This document shows, piece by piece, positions 28,760 through 42,600 of a DNA stretch of 64,000 bases. Position numbers and translations under genes: made by a program. Within the stretch, counting starts at the first letter, position 1. Every line of letters begins with the position of its first letter. Location: NCBI RefSeq assembly GCF_029227915.1, contig NC_079877.1:18278851-18342850 (forward strand). Direction: 5' to 3'. The notes under the pieces are model-generated. The model was not told where the DNA came from. It made no database searches and saw only the letters and a list, made by a program, of their open reading frames with translations. The DNA is from Hydractinia symbiolongicarpus. Its lineage: Eukaryota; Cnidaria; Hydrozoa; Anthoathecata; Hydractiniidae.

Positions 28760-30646
28760 TATAGGTTTTTGTGATTTTCTGGGCTAGCCACTTTAAATAT
28801 TTATTATTATTATTATTATTAACAGCCGTTCCGTAGCCCCTTTAAGAAAAAAATTTTATTACAACATCAGGCTCTCCTCCACAGTTCCCCTTTAGTAATT
28901 CATTTTCCTAATGCCATGTCTGTTTTTTGAGCATCAGAAAAAGGTACATGGCGATGCTTAAAGCAGCTAAAGATATTGATCCAAAAATTTATCTGACAAA
29001 ATGACACTCATTTGCTTTTTGGCAACTTTTCATGCGATCTATGTAAAAACTGGAAAATATGGTGAATAACGTTTATGTAGCTTTCAGAAACTTCAAACAG
29101 AATGTAAAAATTCGCCCTAGAACTAAAGGAATTGAATTTTAGGCAGACAGTGGCATTTTGAACAAATTTCAAGCTTTTGATGACGTCACAGAAAATGCTA
29201 AGCTTGATTCAATTTGAACATGCCTATGAAAAGTTATTGAGATGGGCCCCCGGTCATAACATCTTCGAAAAACCCTGGACCAAATAGGGTTAAAAGGTCT
29301 AAAATTACTGATGATAGAAAATGTCAAACTTTGCAATACTTAAATATGACATCATAATTTATGCAGCATAATTAAGTCTGAAATTCTTTAAATGCGAATA
29401 TCTTAGAACGAAAAGAGCTTTTTAAAAAATTTAAAAAGACTTGTTAACCAACTTTTTAAGCTCTATAATATAAGTCCAACATCATTTTATACCTTGGGTT
29501 CCCTTTAATTACTACAAACTATCACATCGAACTATGGTGCTCAGGTCTCTATTTGTGCGTCAATGTGTTGTTTTAGTCTTTTCCTGTTTGATGTTTGTGT
29601 GTACATATAACCTGTGTATGCATATTTGTAGTCTTGTATTATTTTCAATGGTGATTGTTGTTTTTTTCTAGCTGTTGCTATTTCTACAGTCTTCCCTCAA
29701 GAATAATTAGAAATTATATACTAAATTATATGATTGTAACTGGTCTCATTAAAAATATATTGTCTGTCTGTCTGTCTGCCTGCCTGCCTGCCTGTCTGTC
29801 CGTCTGTGAGCTACTAAGACAAGTCACCAAGTATTTAGACTTTAGAAATAATTCCAGTGGATCCCAAATCAAAAAAAGCACATCATAGAACGAAAATAGG
29901 ACGTTTAGTCAATTTCTTTTGTGCAAAAGCCTGCACAAACGGCCACCTTGTTCACTGGCATTTTTGCATAGTTGTTTCTAGGGATGGCTTATAGTCAAAA
30001 CCATAAAATTATGTGATGAGTGGAGTTGCCAGATTGTCTTTACAGCTGTTTGTTTAGGTAGTCACGTAATTAGGACGGTTTATGCTGGCTATATTATGCA
30101 GCAACACCTAATCTTATTTGCAGCCTTGTGCACAGATTTTTTATGAATGTTAATTTTCTCCCTGACTAATTAGCTTGAGAATACTGCAAAAGGAAAGCAA
30201 TTTCTATGTTAGGTTTTTATTCATTTATCTTATTTAGTTCTTTGAGTTTATACTGTACTAAAGTTTTACTCCTAATAACAATTTTTTTTCACAAAGCTGT
30301 ACATATTTTCTTGAGAAACGTCTCATTGTGCGTGAGCAAAATATTCTGGACTTCATGTTAAGTTATTCTGTATAAAGATATCTAACCCATTGCAGATTTG
30401 TTAAAGCCATTGTCATTCTTGTTTTAATTTAACAAAAATTCAGAATTTATAAACATTAAGAAAGGAGTGATTTGATTTGATTTTTAAGTTTACTAAACTG
30501 GAGTGTTTGGTTGCTAAATTGGTTGGAGGGTGGACACTCTGTATATATACGTTGACTTGTGAGAAACCTAGAATGAGTTCAGTTTTTTTGATTTGGTAAA
30601 TTGATTTTCTAGAATAATAAACAAAACTAAACAAATATTCAACAGA
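28760..30646. other. Upstream region of the selenoprotein S gene
   Basis: No coding region. It contains a short TTA microsatellite (~28800-28820) and a tetranucleotide microsatellite (29759-29806). The 5' UTR and promoter of the host gene must lie in its right part, but I cannot place the transcription start. Confidence 0.45.
29759..29806 (+). repeat. TGTC/TGCC microsatellite
   Basis: About twelve tetranucleotide units, tgtc, then tgcc, then tgtc again. Confidence 0.85.
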
Positions 30647-33600
30647 ATGACTGATACAACATTGGAAAATACAACACCAGATGCCATTGTAGCTTCATTA
30701 ACTACAGGTATATAAATATTTAGATTTTTCTTAATTCATCACGTTATGTTAATATTAATATTATTGGTTTTTTAATAGTAATATTACTTTTATTACTTAA
30801 TATTACATTAAATGTTAATTCAACTATCAAAGTATATGTTTATAACGCTTGGTTGTTTTTCTGAAGGTTATTGTGAGCATAAATAATATTAGCTAAAATG
30901 ATGCAGAATACTGTTTTTATCAAGCAAAATAATATTTTTGCTACATTCACTAATTATTGGAGTACTGGTCATCAAGCTTTCTTTCTAAGCTCCTTCCTGG
31001 CTAACCTTTTGAATGCCATACAAAAGCTTACTCAGCGCTTTTTATGTCATCACGACATAAGCCCTGCTTGCTATATATTGTTTCAAAAGAACAAAAAAAT
31101 TATTTTTAATTAATTTTTTTTATATTGAAGAAAAGCTACTTTGTGCATCATGAACATACTGCCTTGCAGTGAGAAAAATTCGATCTGTGGTCCCCAGAAC
31201 TGGGAGCTTCAGACGAGCCCACTAAACTATGTGCAGTAATATGTTACTGATTCACACAGATATTTTATCAAGATGGTGTATATAGGTGGTTTTTAATCAT
31301 TGCACATCCGTATGTTTATTCCCAACAGAGAATGTTACCCCAATCAGACCTATGATATACATGGATTATATTTGCCCATCATGATCAGAGGTCCGATTGG
31401 GGGTGGCCACTGGTCCTTGAAATCCTTGAGTTCCTTGAATTGTTGAATTGGTTCTTGAATAGTTTTATTTGGTTCTGCTTATTCACAGAATTGTGTAATC
31501 AAAGTATAGTTCTGAATGTTTACCTGTTTAGCATAATAATGGTACAAAAATTCGTTTTTTCAGATATCACATCTATATTTATTTTATTTTACAACATTGG
31601 TTCTTTTACCATATTTAGGAAATTTTCCAATTAAATTAACATTTTAGAGAACCTGGTTACAAGAAAGGAAATAAGTTATTTTATTTTTGTATTTGTATGA
31701 TGTTATTACATACAAAAATCTAGAGACCCCCCACAAAGCCTCAAAATAAAATTTCGCCTGCGGTGCTACCCGGGCTATTGAAGCCCAAAATAACTTTCTG
31801 GATTAGCCAGTGGTACTAGTATTCTAGCTAGCACCAATATGTTATTATTGATGTGTTGTGATAATAATATAGTATACTGTTAGAAATTAGTTTTCTTTGT
31901 TTGAAAGATTATGCTAAGATATTTAAAGTTTTATAAAAAAGGAGATCTAAATTATGATTTTGATTTGATACAAGATTTGATCAAAACATTGCAGATTAAA
32001 CACCCTGCTCTAAACTTTATTTTAATGCATATGATTCTAATATTTTTGGGATAAATTAAATTAACACACAAAAAAAATATGTCAAACATTGCCTCTCTAA
32101 ATTTTAAATTGCTTGTTTTGGTCCTTGAAAAACTTCTAAATGTCCTTGAATTTTTTTGTAAAATTGAGAGGCCACCCTGATGTTAGAATTATATAGCAGG
32201 TTGTTGATTTTTATTTTTATTTTGCTAATATCAAGTATATGTTTTTTCATTTTTCTACTACACTCGTTTCCCACATAAATTGTAAATAATCAGTTATCTC
32301 AATTACTCCACTTTTGTGCCTTTAGCTGTTTTAACAATTGAAACATATGGCTGGTTTATACTCATTGGTGGTTTCATTGTCTTCTTCTTGTACCAGAAAT
32401 ATAATCCTTCGTATAAACAATGGCGAAAGATGAAAGAAGAATTCAGTGCACAACAGGAGGCGAAGAAACGTTAGTCTTTTTTATGATTGTTGGCATCCCT
32501 TTAAAGCTTGTGGTGTTTAAAACAATAATATTATTATGGTATTTAGCATTGGTTTCTTGAAACAAGCAATATCAAATATTAAAAAAAGCTAAAAATCGGC
32601 CCTTACCTTCAAAGTTGACAATTTTGCAGCTCTGAAAGTTTTTATTTACACATTTTAAGAATTGTATTTTAAATAAGCTATGCTGATCTTAGAACAAATT
32701 CCCCTGAAATACCCACTGTTTCATGCCAATCCCACTGTGATTTTGAAAAAAAGTTGGAAAAAAGCATCCTATTTTGGGGGGACACAAAAACACTGTAAAA
32801 GTATTTTAAAAGGTCCACTTTTTTGCTATGTGTTTCATTTATAATTTACACACAGAGGACATTTGTTTTTTATTTATAGGATTCTTTCTATATACAAGTT
32901 CTCCATTACAGGTCTCTGCCCGTACTTTTTCCTTGTACTTGTACTGTTTAATGTGTAAAGTAAAATGGTTGTTTCCATTAATGGAGGAGTTCAAGGACTT
33001 TCTTCTGTAATGTCCAACTGGGAAAAAGCAGGATGAAACTATGGTTGTCATAACCCTCTTTTCTTTTCTTTGGTCCCCCATTAGTTTATTTTGCTAATTT
33101 ATGCTCTCAATTGGTATAGGCTAAAATATTTTTAGACTTTCTTATTAGATGTGGAAAATTGTATTTGCGTAAAACAAAGTGGGTTTTTAATACAAAATTT
33201 TGTGGCTTAAACAATTAAAGTAACTTGAGAACGTCCAAAGCTTTATAAATACGCATGCACAGAATAACATAAAATAATCAAGTAGTTATTTGCTACTTTT
33301 AACTTTCCAGCTAAGTACATATCCTTTGTTTACTTGCACTATTTAGCTAATTAGTTTGTCATAGAGTCTACTTATAAATATTTGGTAACAATATGCATCT
33401 TTTGGGTACTGAACTTTCTTGTTATAAGTTGTTGCTTTATTATTTTTTGCCAATTGATTGCTGATATTGCTTTGAATTTGATAATGAGTTAACTCGTTTT
33501 AATCAACAAAATGTGAAATTGTAAGCAATATATCAAAATAAGTGATGTTGCTGGCATATATATCATGTGTCTCCAATTACTAAGTGTGGCTGTAATATTT

Positions 33601-36600
33601 ATTACTAGTCGAAAAAGGTCCGTGGAAAAATCCACTTAGGCAGAAGGACTTGCTGACGTCAGCAGTGCAGTGCAGATAAAAAAAAAATTAGCGAAATTTG
33701 TTTATTCTTTGTCTGAAATATGTAGAAGTTGAAACGCTGGTCAAAATAATGTATAGGATCATATGTTTTCGTGTAACACCTGAGGAGATATAAGAGTTTA
33801 ATAAATTTTGATGACGTCAGTTAAGTCCCCCCAAAAGTACCAAAAATTTGTATACCCGTGGCCTTTATTGTGTAGATCTTGGAACGCTGATGAAAAAAAT
33901 GTATAGGATGATGTACCTTTGGCAAGCAGTTGCAGAGATATTGGGGTTTAAAGGTTTTTTTGGTGACGTCATCAATCTGTCCATTCCGAAACGGATTTGG
34001 TGACCCAGGTTTGGGAAAATTACCCAAATTGATCCTAGGTGGTCCCTAGTTACCCACGCGATGAAAAATCATTGACGTTTTCACCTCGTTTCCAAGTTAT
34101 TTGGCCTCAAAGTTTTAGGTGCACTTTAATGGTTTCATTAATTTAGTATAAGATATTGACGTTAAAGTAGTGTTATTGACGTCGCGCCGTAACATCAGAA
34201 TTTTTAACATTTGAGACATAACTTTTTCGGCTACATCATAGGAAAATAAGCATATCCACTTTGCCTGTTACAGACACATAGACAGACACACTCTCCGTAT
34301 TATTATAAGAGATACACAGGATTAAGGACATAAATTATTGTGAGCATAATAAATTATTGTGGTTTTTGCTCAAAATTTTTCACAAAGTTTTACAATACAT
34401 AATAATGTCACAAAATTATCGAAAACATGCCAATACGCAATAATTAACGTCAAAAAATTATTGAAAACATGCCAATAAACAATAATTGAAGTCAAAAAAT
34501 TATCGAAAGCCTGCCAATACGCAATAATAATGTCACAAAATTATCGAAAGCATGCCAATACATCATAATTAATGTCACAAAATTATTGAAAACATGCCAA
34601 TACATCATAATTAATGTCACAAAATTATTGAAAACATGCCAGTACACAATAGTAATCTGTAAAAACAATTCCATACAAACGCCTTTGCCATGTAGCAAAA
34701 AAAATTAATGAAACTTTTCAATTAAATGACGTTTTCCAATTTTAGGATTAGTTTCATCATATACTTGTTTTTAAACTCGCTACTTGCCCAATCACTGATA
34801 ATTTGCTGTTCTACAAAGGTTCTTGGGTGGCATAAAATTCTTCCAATCAGTCAAAGTTTACATTTTTTGTTCTTCTTGTAATAGATACGTATATCAGTAG
34901 TTACTCATTCTGAACCAAAGTTATTTTATGTTGCAAATCATTTATAACTGGATAAAGTAACACTAAATGTGGAAATGGGTATAATTTAGCTTTGCCAATA
35001 TACTCCAAGAAAAAATAGGTATAATTCCTTTGTATCATTGCCTAAAATCTTGCAACTGTTTTCTGACATAAGCCGACTCCAACTTAATTAGTTGTTCTAC
35101 GGGCCCGACCGACACCAATTTTCAAGAAAACAAAAAAATGATAATATCAAGCGAAAAAGTTTTAAAGCAAAAAAGGTGAAACTAAAATGCGCAATGCGAT
35201 AATTTTGTGTTTACAAAAGTGATTTATAACAGAAATTAGCTACTTTTGCTAAAAAAGTTATAATACAAGTAAAACACAAAACAGATTTTTTATTATTGTT
35301 GTAACACCCTTCTTCGTTATCATTATGATTATGTTTAAGATTACGATTGCTAAAGTCTAATACTGCAAGACTTTTAGTCGATACCGTCTAGGAAAAATAA
35401 TAAAAACAAGGTAGAATTCGCTTGTCGTAACACCCTCCGCCGTTATGAATTAAATAATTTAATGCCTTGAAAGACGTTTATTTTATTTCACGAATGTTTT
35501 ACAAGGATGGCCATTTCAGACATTATAAAGTCTGTTATCAACATGGGTCCTTGGAATAAATAGGATAAAAAAAAAATTAGTAACAATAAAACAAGAAAAT
35601 GTAAATGTACAATAAAAACGGTGAGTATAAAATATATAAACTGCAAAAAACACACAGACAAAAGGCTAAAAATGAAAATACCACACTAGAAAATGAGTTG
35701 ATCAAGACGAAAAACAAAAAACAAACAAAAAGCCATAAAAAGGACTAAATACGCAGATAATATTCTCTCAGTTGCGACTTAAAAATATTGTATGATTCAC
35801 ATTTTCTAATGTCCAACGGGAGTGTATTGTAAATATGTGCTCCAGTGTAACAGAAAGATCCACGAGCATACTCCAAACGAAGATTAGGTAATTTCAAGCT
35901 ATTTCTGTTGTTACGTGTGTTTCTTGTGTGGTTTGTTTTTGTGAAGTAATTTTTAAAATTTTCACACACATCGTTGTCCAAGCAACGGCGAATGAAATTA
36001 CAAGCTCGCATTTCTATCATATTGACAGTATCAGGTGGTGTCAAGAATTGATTTCCAATAATTGAAGTTGCTCGTCTATGTAAAGATTGGAGTTTGAGTA
36101 GTTGTGTCTGAGAATTCTTAAGGTGAACAAATCCGCAATATGTTAATACTGGTTGAATCATTGTTTGAAAAATTGCCAATGCAGCTTTATCTGTAATCAG
36201 CGGTCGAATGCGATATAGTAAACGTAATCTACCGGAAGCTATTTGATACGTTAAATCAAAGTTGCTGCTCAAATTCAATGATGGTTCGATAAGTACACCA
36301 AGATATTTATACGTGGATGTTACCCTCACAGTTTGGTAGCCGTAAGTTACGTTTAATGAGCTGTTTTGTTTAGAGAGGTTATTTTTCGAACCAAATAACA
36401 TTGCTTCAGTTTTTCCTGCTCCGAGATTTAAAATTAATTCATTTTCCAAACACCATGCAAGTACACAATTCATGTCAGATAAAAGACGGGTTTCTATGAT
36501 CTCTAAGTCCTTACCAGCAACAAATAAAACAGTATCGTCTGACTACTTCAGAGTGTTTCACTACGGTACAAAGATCATTGAAAAACATAATAAATAGTAG

Positions 36601-39600
36601 TGGGCCCAAAATTGACCCTTGTGGTACTCCACTATTGCCTAAATGTTCATCAGACAAAGAATTTTTGTATTGAACTTGCTGAAATCTACCAAACAAATAG
36701 TCTGTGAACCACTCGTGTTCGTCTCCAACAATTCCAAAACTTCCTAATTTTGACAGTAGTTTACCATGACTTAACATGTCGAATGCTTTTGTGAGGTCTA
36801 AAAATACGGCACTGACCATTTTGCCATCGTTAACCTTCAATTTCACAGTGTCGATAAAGATTGTTGCAGCCAGTTCAGTTGAGCGACGAGGCCTGAAACC
36901 GAACTGGTTGTTGTTTATTAAATTGTTACTTTCCAGATATGCAGTCAATTGTTCATGCACAACTTTTTCAATCACCTTGGATATAGCTGGAATAACAGAT
37001 ATTGGTCTATAGTTATTAACAGATGACTTTGCTCCAGATTTGAAAAGTGGTAACACTTTGGTGCGTTTCCAGTCACTTGGAAAAGTTGAAGTTTCAAAAG
37101 ACATGTTAATAATATATGTCAGTGGTGAAGCGATTACCTCCATGCAGTCTTTGAGTAACCAGGATGGTAGATCATCTAGCCCAACAGACTTTTTACGTTT
37201 TAATGATTGTAGATGTTTCATGGTTTCATTAACAGTGATTGGTTTAAGTCGAAATTTTGGGTTAGATTTACTCGGTATTTCTTTATGTTATTTCCAGACG
37301 GAGTTTGTCAACACAAAAGCAGATCTTTTAAGTGAATTTACAACATTAGAAAAAAATCTACAAAACGCATTAGCAATAGAATGTTGATCGGTTACCAATT
37401 TCTCGTCGATTTGTATAGTAGTATTCACTTGAGAGTTCGATTTAAGTGGAAATACTTTTTTTTATCAACCGCTAGAAGGATTCTGGATTTCCGGTGTTCT
37501 CCTCAAATAACTGTCGCTGATACGTATTCTTTGCTTTACGAACTTTATTATTAACCTTGTTTCTTATTTTTTATAAGCGGTGATATCTGCTTCTGATTTG
37601 GTTTTACGCGATTTTCGTAACAAATTGTCGCATGAGTTCATCTCCTCCTTGAGATCAACAGTCATCCAATCACATGGCTTACCGCGAACTTTTTTACGAA
37701 TTAATGGAGCCATGGAATCGTAGGTGCGATATATAATTTCCTTTAACAAAGACCATGCTTTATTGACGTTCGTTGAATTATAAACATCTTGAAAATTCTG
37801 TGATGAAAGTGTTTGACAAAATTTATCTTTGTCATAATTTCGATAGTTTCGACAATTTATTGTTTTGCTAACGAAACGGGTGTGATGTTGTTTTCTAATA
37901 CAACATATAAGGTCATGGTCACTAAAAGAAATGGGGATGACTTTGGTATCCGCTATAACTGTGCAATTAGTTGTAGCGATAATGTCGATAAGAGTTTGTG
38001 ACGTTTCCGCTATTCGGGTTGGTGATTTAATGACTTGTTTAAAACCGTGTAACGTTAAAGCTGTTTTAATCCCAACATGATCGTTCTTTTTCAGAAAATC
38101 GACATTAAGGTCCCCTAAGATTATAACTTCTTTGATACCGTCTAATGTTAATGACAGTACATCAGATAGAAGAGATAAAAAATCTTTATTAAGATACTTT
38201 GAATTATCTGGGGGTCTATAAATTACGGAAAGTAAATACGATTTCGCATTTTTTGGGCATATTTCTAACCAAATACCTTCAATTTCATTTATTTCTAGAT
38301 CGTGTCGCCTTTTATAAATAACATGATCAGCAACATAAAATGCTACTCCGCCTCCTTTTCCAAATTTACTAGATTTGTGTATTAATGTGTATCCATTAAT
38401 TGAAAACATATCCTCCGGTTCATCTCCCGTATGTATTTCCGTAAGAGAAAAAATGTCGATTTTTCTGTTGTTTATAAGAATGTTCGAAATCTCAGCAAAA
38501 TTTGCCCATAGACCTCTAACGTTCAGGTGAAACATATTCATACCCTTTGCATTAGTAAATTCACGGATTTCATCTGTGGCATAAGGTCCAGGACACTTTT
38601 CAACATCACCGCTTAAAAGCAACAACACAAACAACCATCTGCTTTGTCTAGAGAAATATACTCGCGTTTTGTTAAGACTTGTAAAAAAGCACGATTCAAT
38701 GTTACAAATACCACTACTCTCGACAATATCCATACCACTTTTAAAATAAAGCGAATAGTTTTCATTTGAGCATAAGTAAAAACGTTTTTGCAGCAATAAT
38801 ACAACAAATAATAGAGCAGCCACAAACGCTGCTGCTTTCTGTGCTGCCATTTTGTTATGTTGTTAAATATTATCAACTAAACTATAGTCTGTGAAAAGAT
38901 TTCGCACTTAAATTTAGATTTTCTTATAAGACTGCGCAAAAAACATTAAAAGAACACTAAATTTTTTTATCAAAATAACCCACTGTATAAATTTCGAAAC
39001 AGCCCAAGTATAACTTGCTGCATAGCTTTCAAAACAGCACAAGAAAAGTTCTTGCTGCATAACTTTCAAAACAGCACAAGAAGAATTCTTGCTGTATAGC
39101 TTTCAAAACAGCGCAAGAAGAATTCTTGCTGTATAGCTTTCAAAACAGCGCAAGAAGAATTCTTGCTGTATAGCTTTCAAAACAGCACAAGAAGAATTCT
39201 TGCTGCATAACTTTCAAAACAGCACAAGAAGAATTCTTGCTGTATAGCTTTCAAAACAGCGCAAGAAGAATTCTTGCTGTATAGCTTTCAAAACAGCACA
39301 AGAAGAATTCTTGCTGCATAACTTTCAAAACAGCACAAGAAGAATTCTTGCTGTATAGCTTTCAAAACAGCACAAGAAAAGTTCTTGCTGTATAGCTTTC
39401 AAAACAGCACAAGAAGAATTCTTGCTGTATAGCTTTCAAAACAGCACAAGAAGAATTCTTGCTGCATAACTTTCAAAACAGCACAAGAAGAATTCTTGCT
39501 GTATAGCTTTCAAAACAGCACAAGAAAAGTTCTTGCTGCATAACTTTCAAAACAGCACAAGAAAAGTTCTTGCTGTATAGCTTTCAAAACAGCACAAGAA

Positions 39601-42600
39601 GAATTCTAGCTGTATAGCTTTCAAAACAGCACAAGAAGAATTCTTGCTGCATAACTTTCAAAACAGCACAAGAAAAGTTCTTGCTGTATAGCTTTCAAAA
39701 CAGCACAAGAAGAATTCTTGCTGTATAGCTTTTCAAAACAGCACAAGAAAAGTTCTTGCTGCATAACTTTCAAAACAGCACAAGAAAAGTTCTTGCTGTA
39801 TAGCTTTCAAAACAGCACAAGAAGAATTCTAGCTGTATAGCTTTCAAAACAGCACAAGAAGAATTCTTGCTGCATAACTTTCAAAACAGCACAAGAAAAG
39901 TTCTTGCTGTATAGCTTTCAAAACAGCACAAGAAGAATTCTAGCTGTATAGCTTTCAAAACAGCACAAGAAAAGTTCTTGCTGTATAGCTTTCAAAACAG
40001 CACAAGAATAATTCTTGCTGTATAGCTTTCAAAACAGCACAAGAATAATTCTTGCTGCATAACTTTCAAAACAGCACAAGAAAAGTTCTTGCTGTATAGC
40101 TTTCAAAACAGCACAAGAAGAATTCTTGCTGTATAGCTTTCAAAACAGCACAAGAAGAATTCTTGCTGTATAGCTTTTCAAAACAGCACAAGAAAAGTTC
40201 TTGCTGCATAACTTTCAAAACAGCACAAGAAAAGTTCTTGCTGTATAGCTTTCAAAACAGCACAAGAAAAGTTCTTGCTGTATAGCTTTCAAAACAGCAC
40301 AAGAAGAATTCTTGCTGTATAGCTTTCAAAACAGCACAAGAAAAGTTCTTGCTGTATAGCTTTCAAAACAGCACAAGAAGAATTCTTGCTGTATAGCTTT
40401 CAAAACAGCACAAGAAAAGTTCTTGCTGTATAGCTTTCAAAACAGCACAAGAAGAATTCTTGCTGTATAACTTTTAAAAGAACACAAGAAAAGTTCTTGC
40501 TGCATAACTTTTAAAAACAATATTTTGAGCATGCAAGTATTTTTTTCTTTTCACCTTGACAGATTGTTACATTTTTTTAGTGAAACAAATTATTATTATT
40601 TTTTCTTCGCAACTGAAAAATATAAACTGCGTGCGTGATGCGAAAATACATAGAAAAGTATGCTTGTCATAACACCCTCCCCCGTTGTTTAATTTTTTTC
40701 GGTTGTTCCGACCGTGCATTCTCGATAAAATTATTTTTATTTCGCCGACCAGGTACTATCAACTTCTCCCATAGAACAACTAATTAAGGTGGAGTCGCCT
40801 AACAATATAGATTTTCACTAGGATGCTCTGCTGGATTAAGCTGTTATAAGGCGTCACATACGTCACAGATTATTTTATTAAATTTTTTAAACAATGATAA
40901 ATTAAAAATAAAACGCTTAGATTATATAAAACTTCGTCTATTGAGACAACTTCACTCTGGTGCTCACCAGCATCTAGAAAATCAGAGGAATTTCAAGGGA
41001 AAAACATTTAGTAGGATATTGGAATTTGTGCAATATCTCTTATGTCACAAAAGTTTGCATGCCTCTGACCAAGAGAGGTTTTACCAAAAGTGTATATGGT
41101 CAGTGATTTCTGGTAAGTTATAACTATTTACTCAAATTTTACCCCTTTTGTCACACTTCAAGTGACGCATACGCCACATGAGAATGACCCATCTATTAAA
41201 GCGTGAAAATTCTTTGCAAAAAATGCAGGGTAGTCATAAAAACATTTTTATTGAGAAAAATTGTCTAAAATGTCAATAAAAATTAATAAAATCGCAATAA
41301 TTTATGTTGCAAAATCAAAATTATCAAAACGCAATAATTATATCAGATATATAACATTGCAAAACTGTAAAAGGTCGCCTATTGAGCCTGTTTTATAAAT
41401 ATGGTATGTGGTGTCAAACTGTCACATTTAACGAAATTGTCTTTTCAAAGTGATTTATTATTTTACAATTAATATTTTAACTTTTTTTTTCAGACCCTGA
41501 CAAAACTTACCAAATCCAGGTCGCTGTTGAGAAATCTCGGCAAAAGCTGCAACAGCAAGTTGGAATTGATTCACATAAGAAGAAGTTGAAACAAGAACAG
41601 GTTACAAAGCTTTACAAGTCTTCCAAGAGTTATTTAGATTATTGAGGCATAGTGTATAGGGCCGATCTTATGCCCTGTCGATCTCAAATAGTTAGGTTCG
41701 GCAAAATTGTGGACATTTTTTGGTTTATACACAAAGTTACTCAAACCTAATAGTAGAAAAATATTTTTTGAAGTTCATGAAATAATTGCAAAGAATTAAT
41801 GTTAGTGTAAAAATTACACTTTTTGTCAGATGTCAACAATGTTTCTGTTATATACTGTTCCTTAACTTTTTCAACTTTTTGTTTTTAATTGCCCTCTCCT
41901 CAAGGTGGACACTTAAGTCATTAAATCACCCATTTTTTTTTTAGTTTAACGTTATCCTTTTTTAATTTGTTATGATATCAGCATGGCCACAACAAGGTTG
42001 TGATTGTGAAAAATACGATCTTTACAACAGAAGATGCCCCATTAGCATCAACACCACAATGGGAAAGGTCTTTCTCATCAGTGGCTGGATTAGTACCGTG
42101 ATTGCTTACATAAATATCCATTTCTTTGACTTCATGATTTTCAGAAGAACATAAAGGATTAAGTATTTTTTTTACTGAAGATCTTAGTGGCATCATAACC
42201 AAGGTTTTAAGTAGGATAAGGGTTAGCTTTAGTTGGTTTTAAATCTTTAAAGTGTGCTGAACATATTCTTGAATCTTTTCCAGGTTCAAATAAATTAGTT
42301 TTTGAGCCTGGTTTTAAACGATTTACAAGGTTGATCCAGATCTTTCTGGAAGCTGGATCTTTCTTGATAGTTGGAAACAGTATCATAAAAATAACTTTTA
42401 CAAACATTCTTTTTTTGTTGGCTGATGCACTTTACAAAAACTTTTCTTTAATTTTTTTTTCACTTGTAGCTACCATTAGAGCAATTTCTCACTGCACAGT
42501 GTAACCCCATTTTACCTTAACAGTGTAAACATACACGAATGGTCTACTGTTATGAAAATTTCGGTCGAAATTTTCGTGTTTTGTAAACATGAAAACACCA

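Larger units (their letters stand above)
35475..38868 (-). mobile_element. CR1-like non-LTR retrotransposon inserted in element B
   Basis: It runs on the minus strand with its 5' end near 38,868 and an A-rich 3' tail near 35,475-35,490. The flanks of the insertion correspond to one continuous stretch in element A (5120-5160), which therefore preserves the empty site. It carries an endonuclease/reverse transcriptase ORF with several frame breaks. Confidence 0.75.
35074..40797. mobile_element. DNA transposon 'element B' (Harbinger-like ends) carrying a LINE and a satellite array
   Basis: The inverted ends begin CGACTCC and continue 'aacttaattagttgttcta'. Each is separated by two bases from a flanking TAA, as in element A. 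Without the inserted LINE (~35,475-38,868) and the satellite (~38,990-40,510) under 1 kb remains, so it is a non-autonomous relative of element A. It lies in intron 2 of SELENOS. Confidence 0.65.

Noticed and set aside
32839-33081. Possible additional exon in SELENOS intron 2
   Set aside because: The gene is complete with the seven exons in correct phase; this frame is on the opposite strand and has no signature.
38990-40510. Regular direct repeats could suggest a CRISPR array
   Set aside because: There are no unique spacers; the whole 37-bp unit repeats, and the context is an animal intron.
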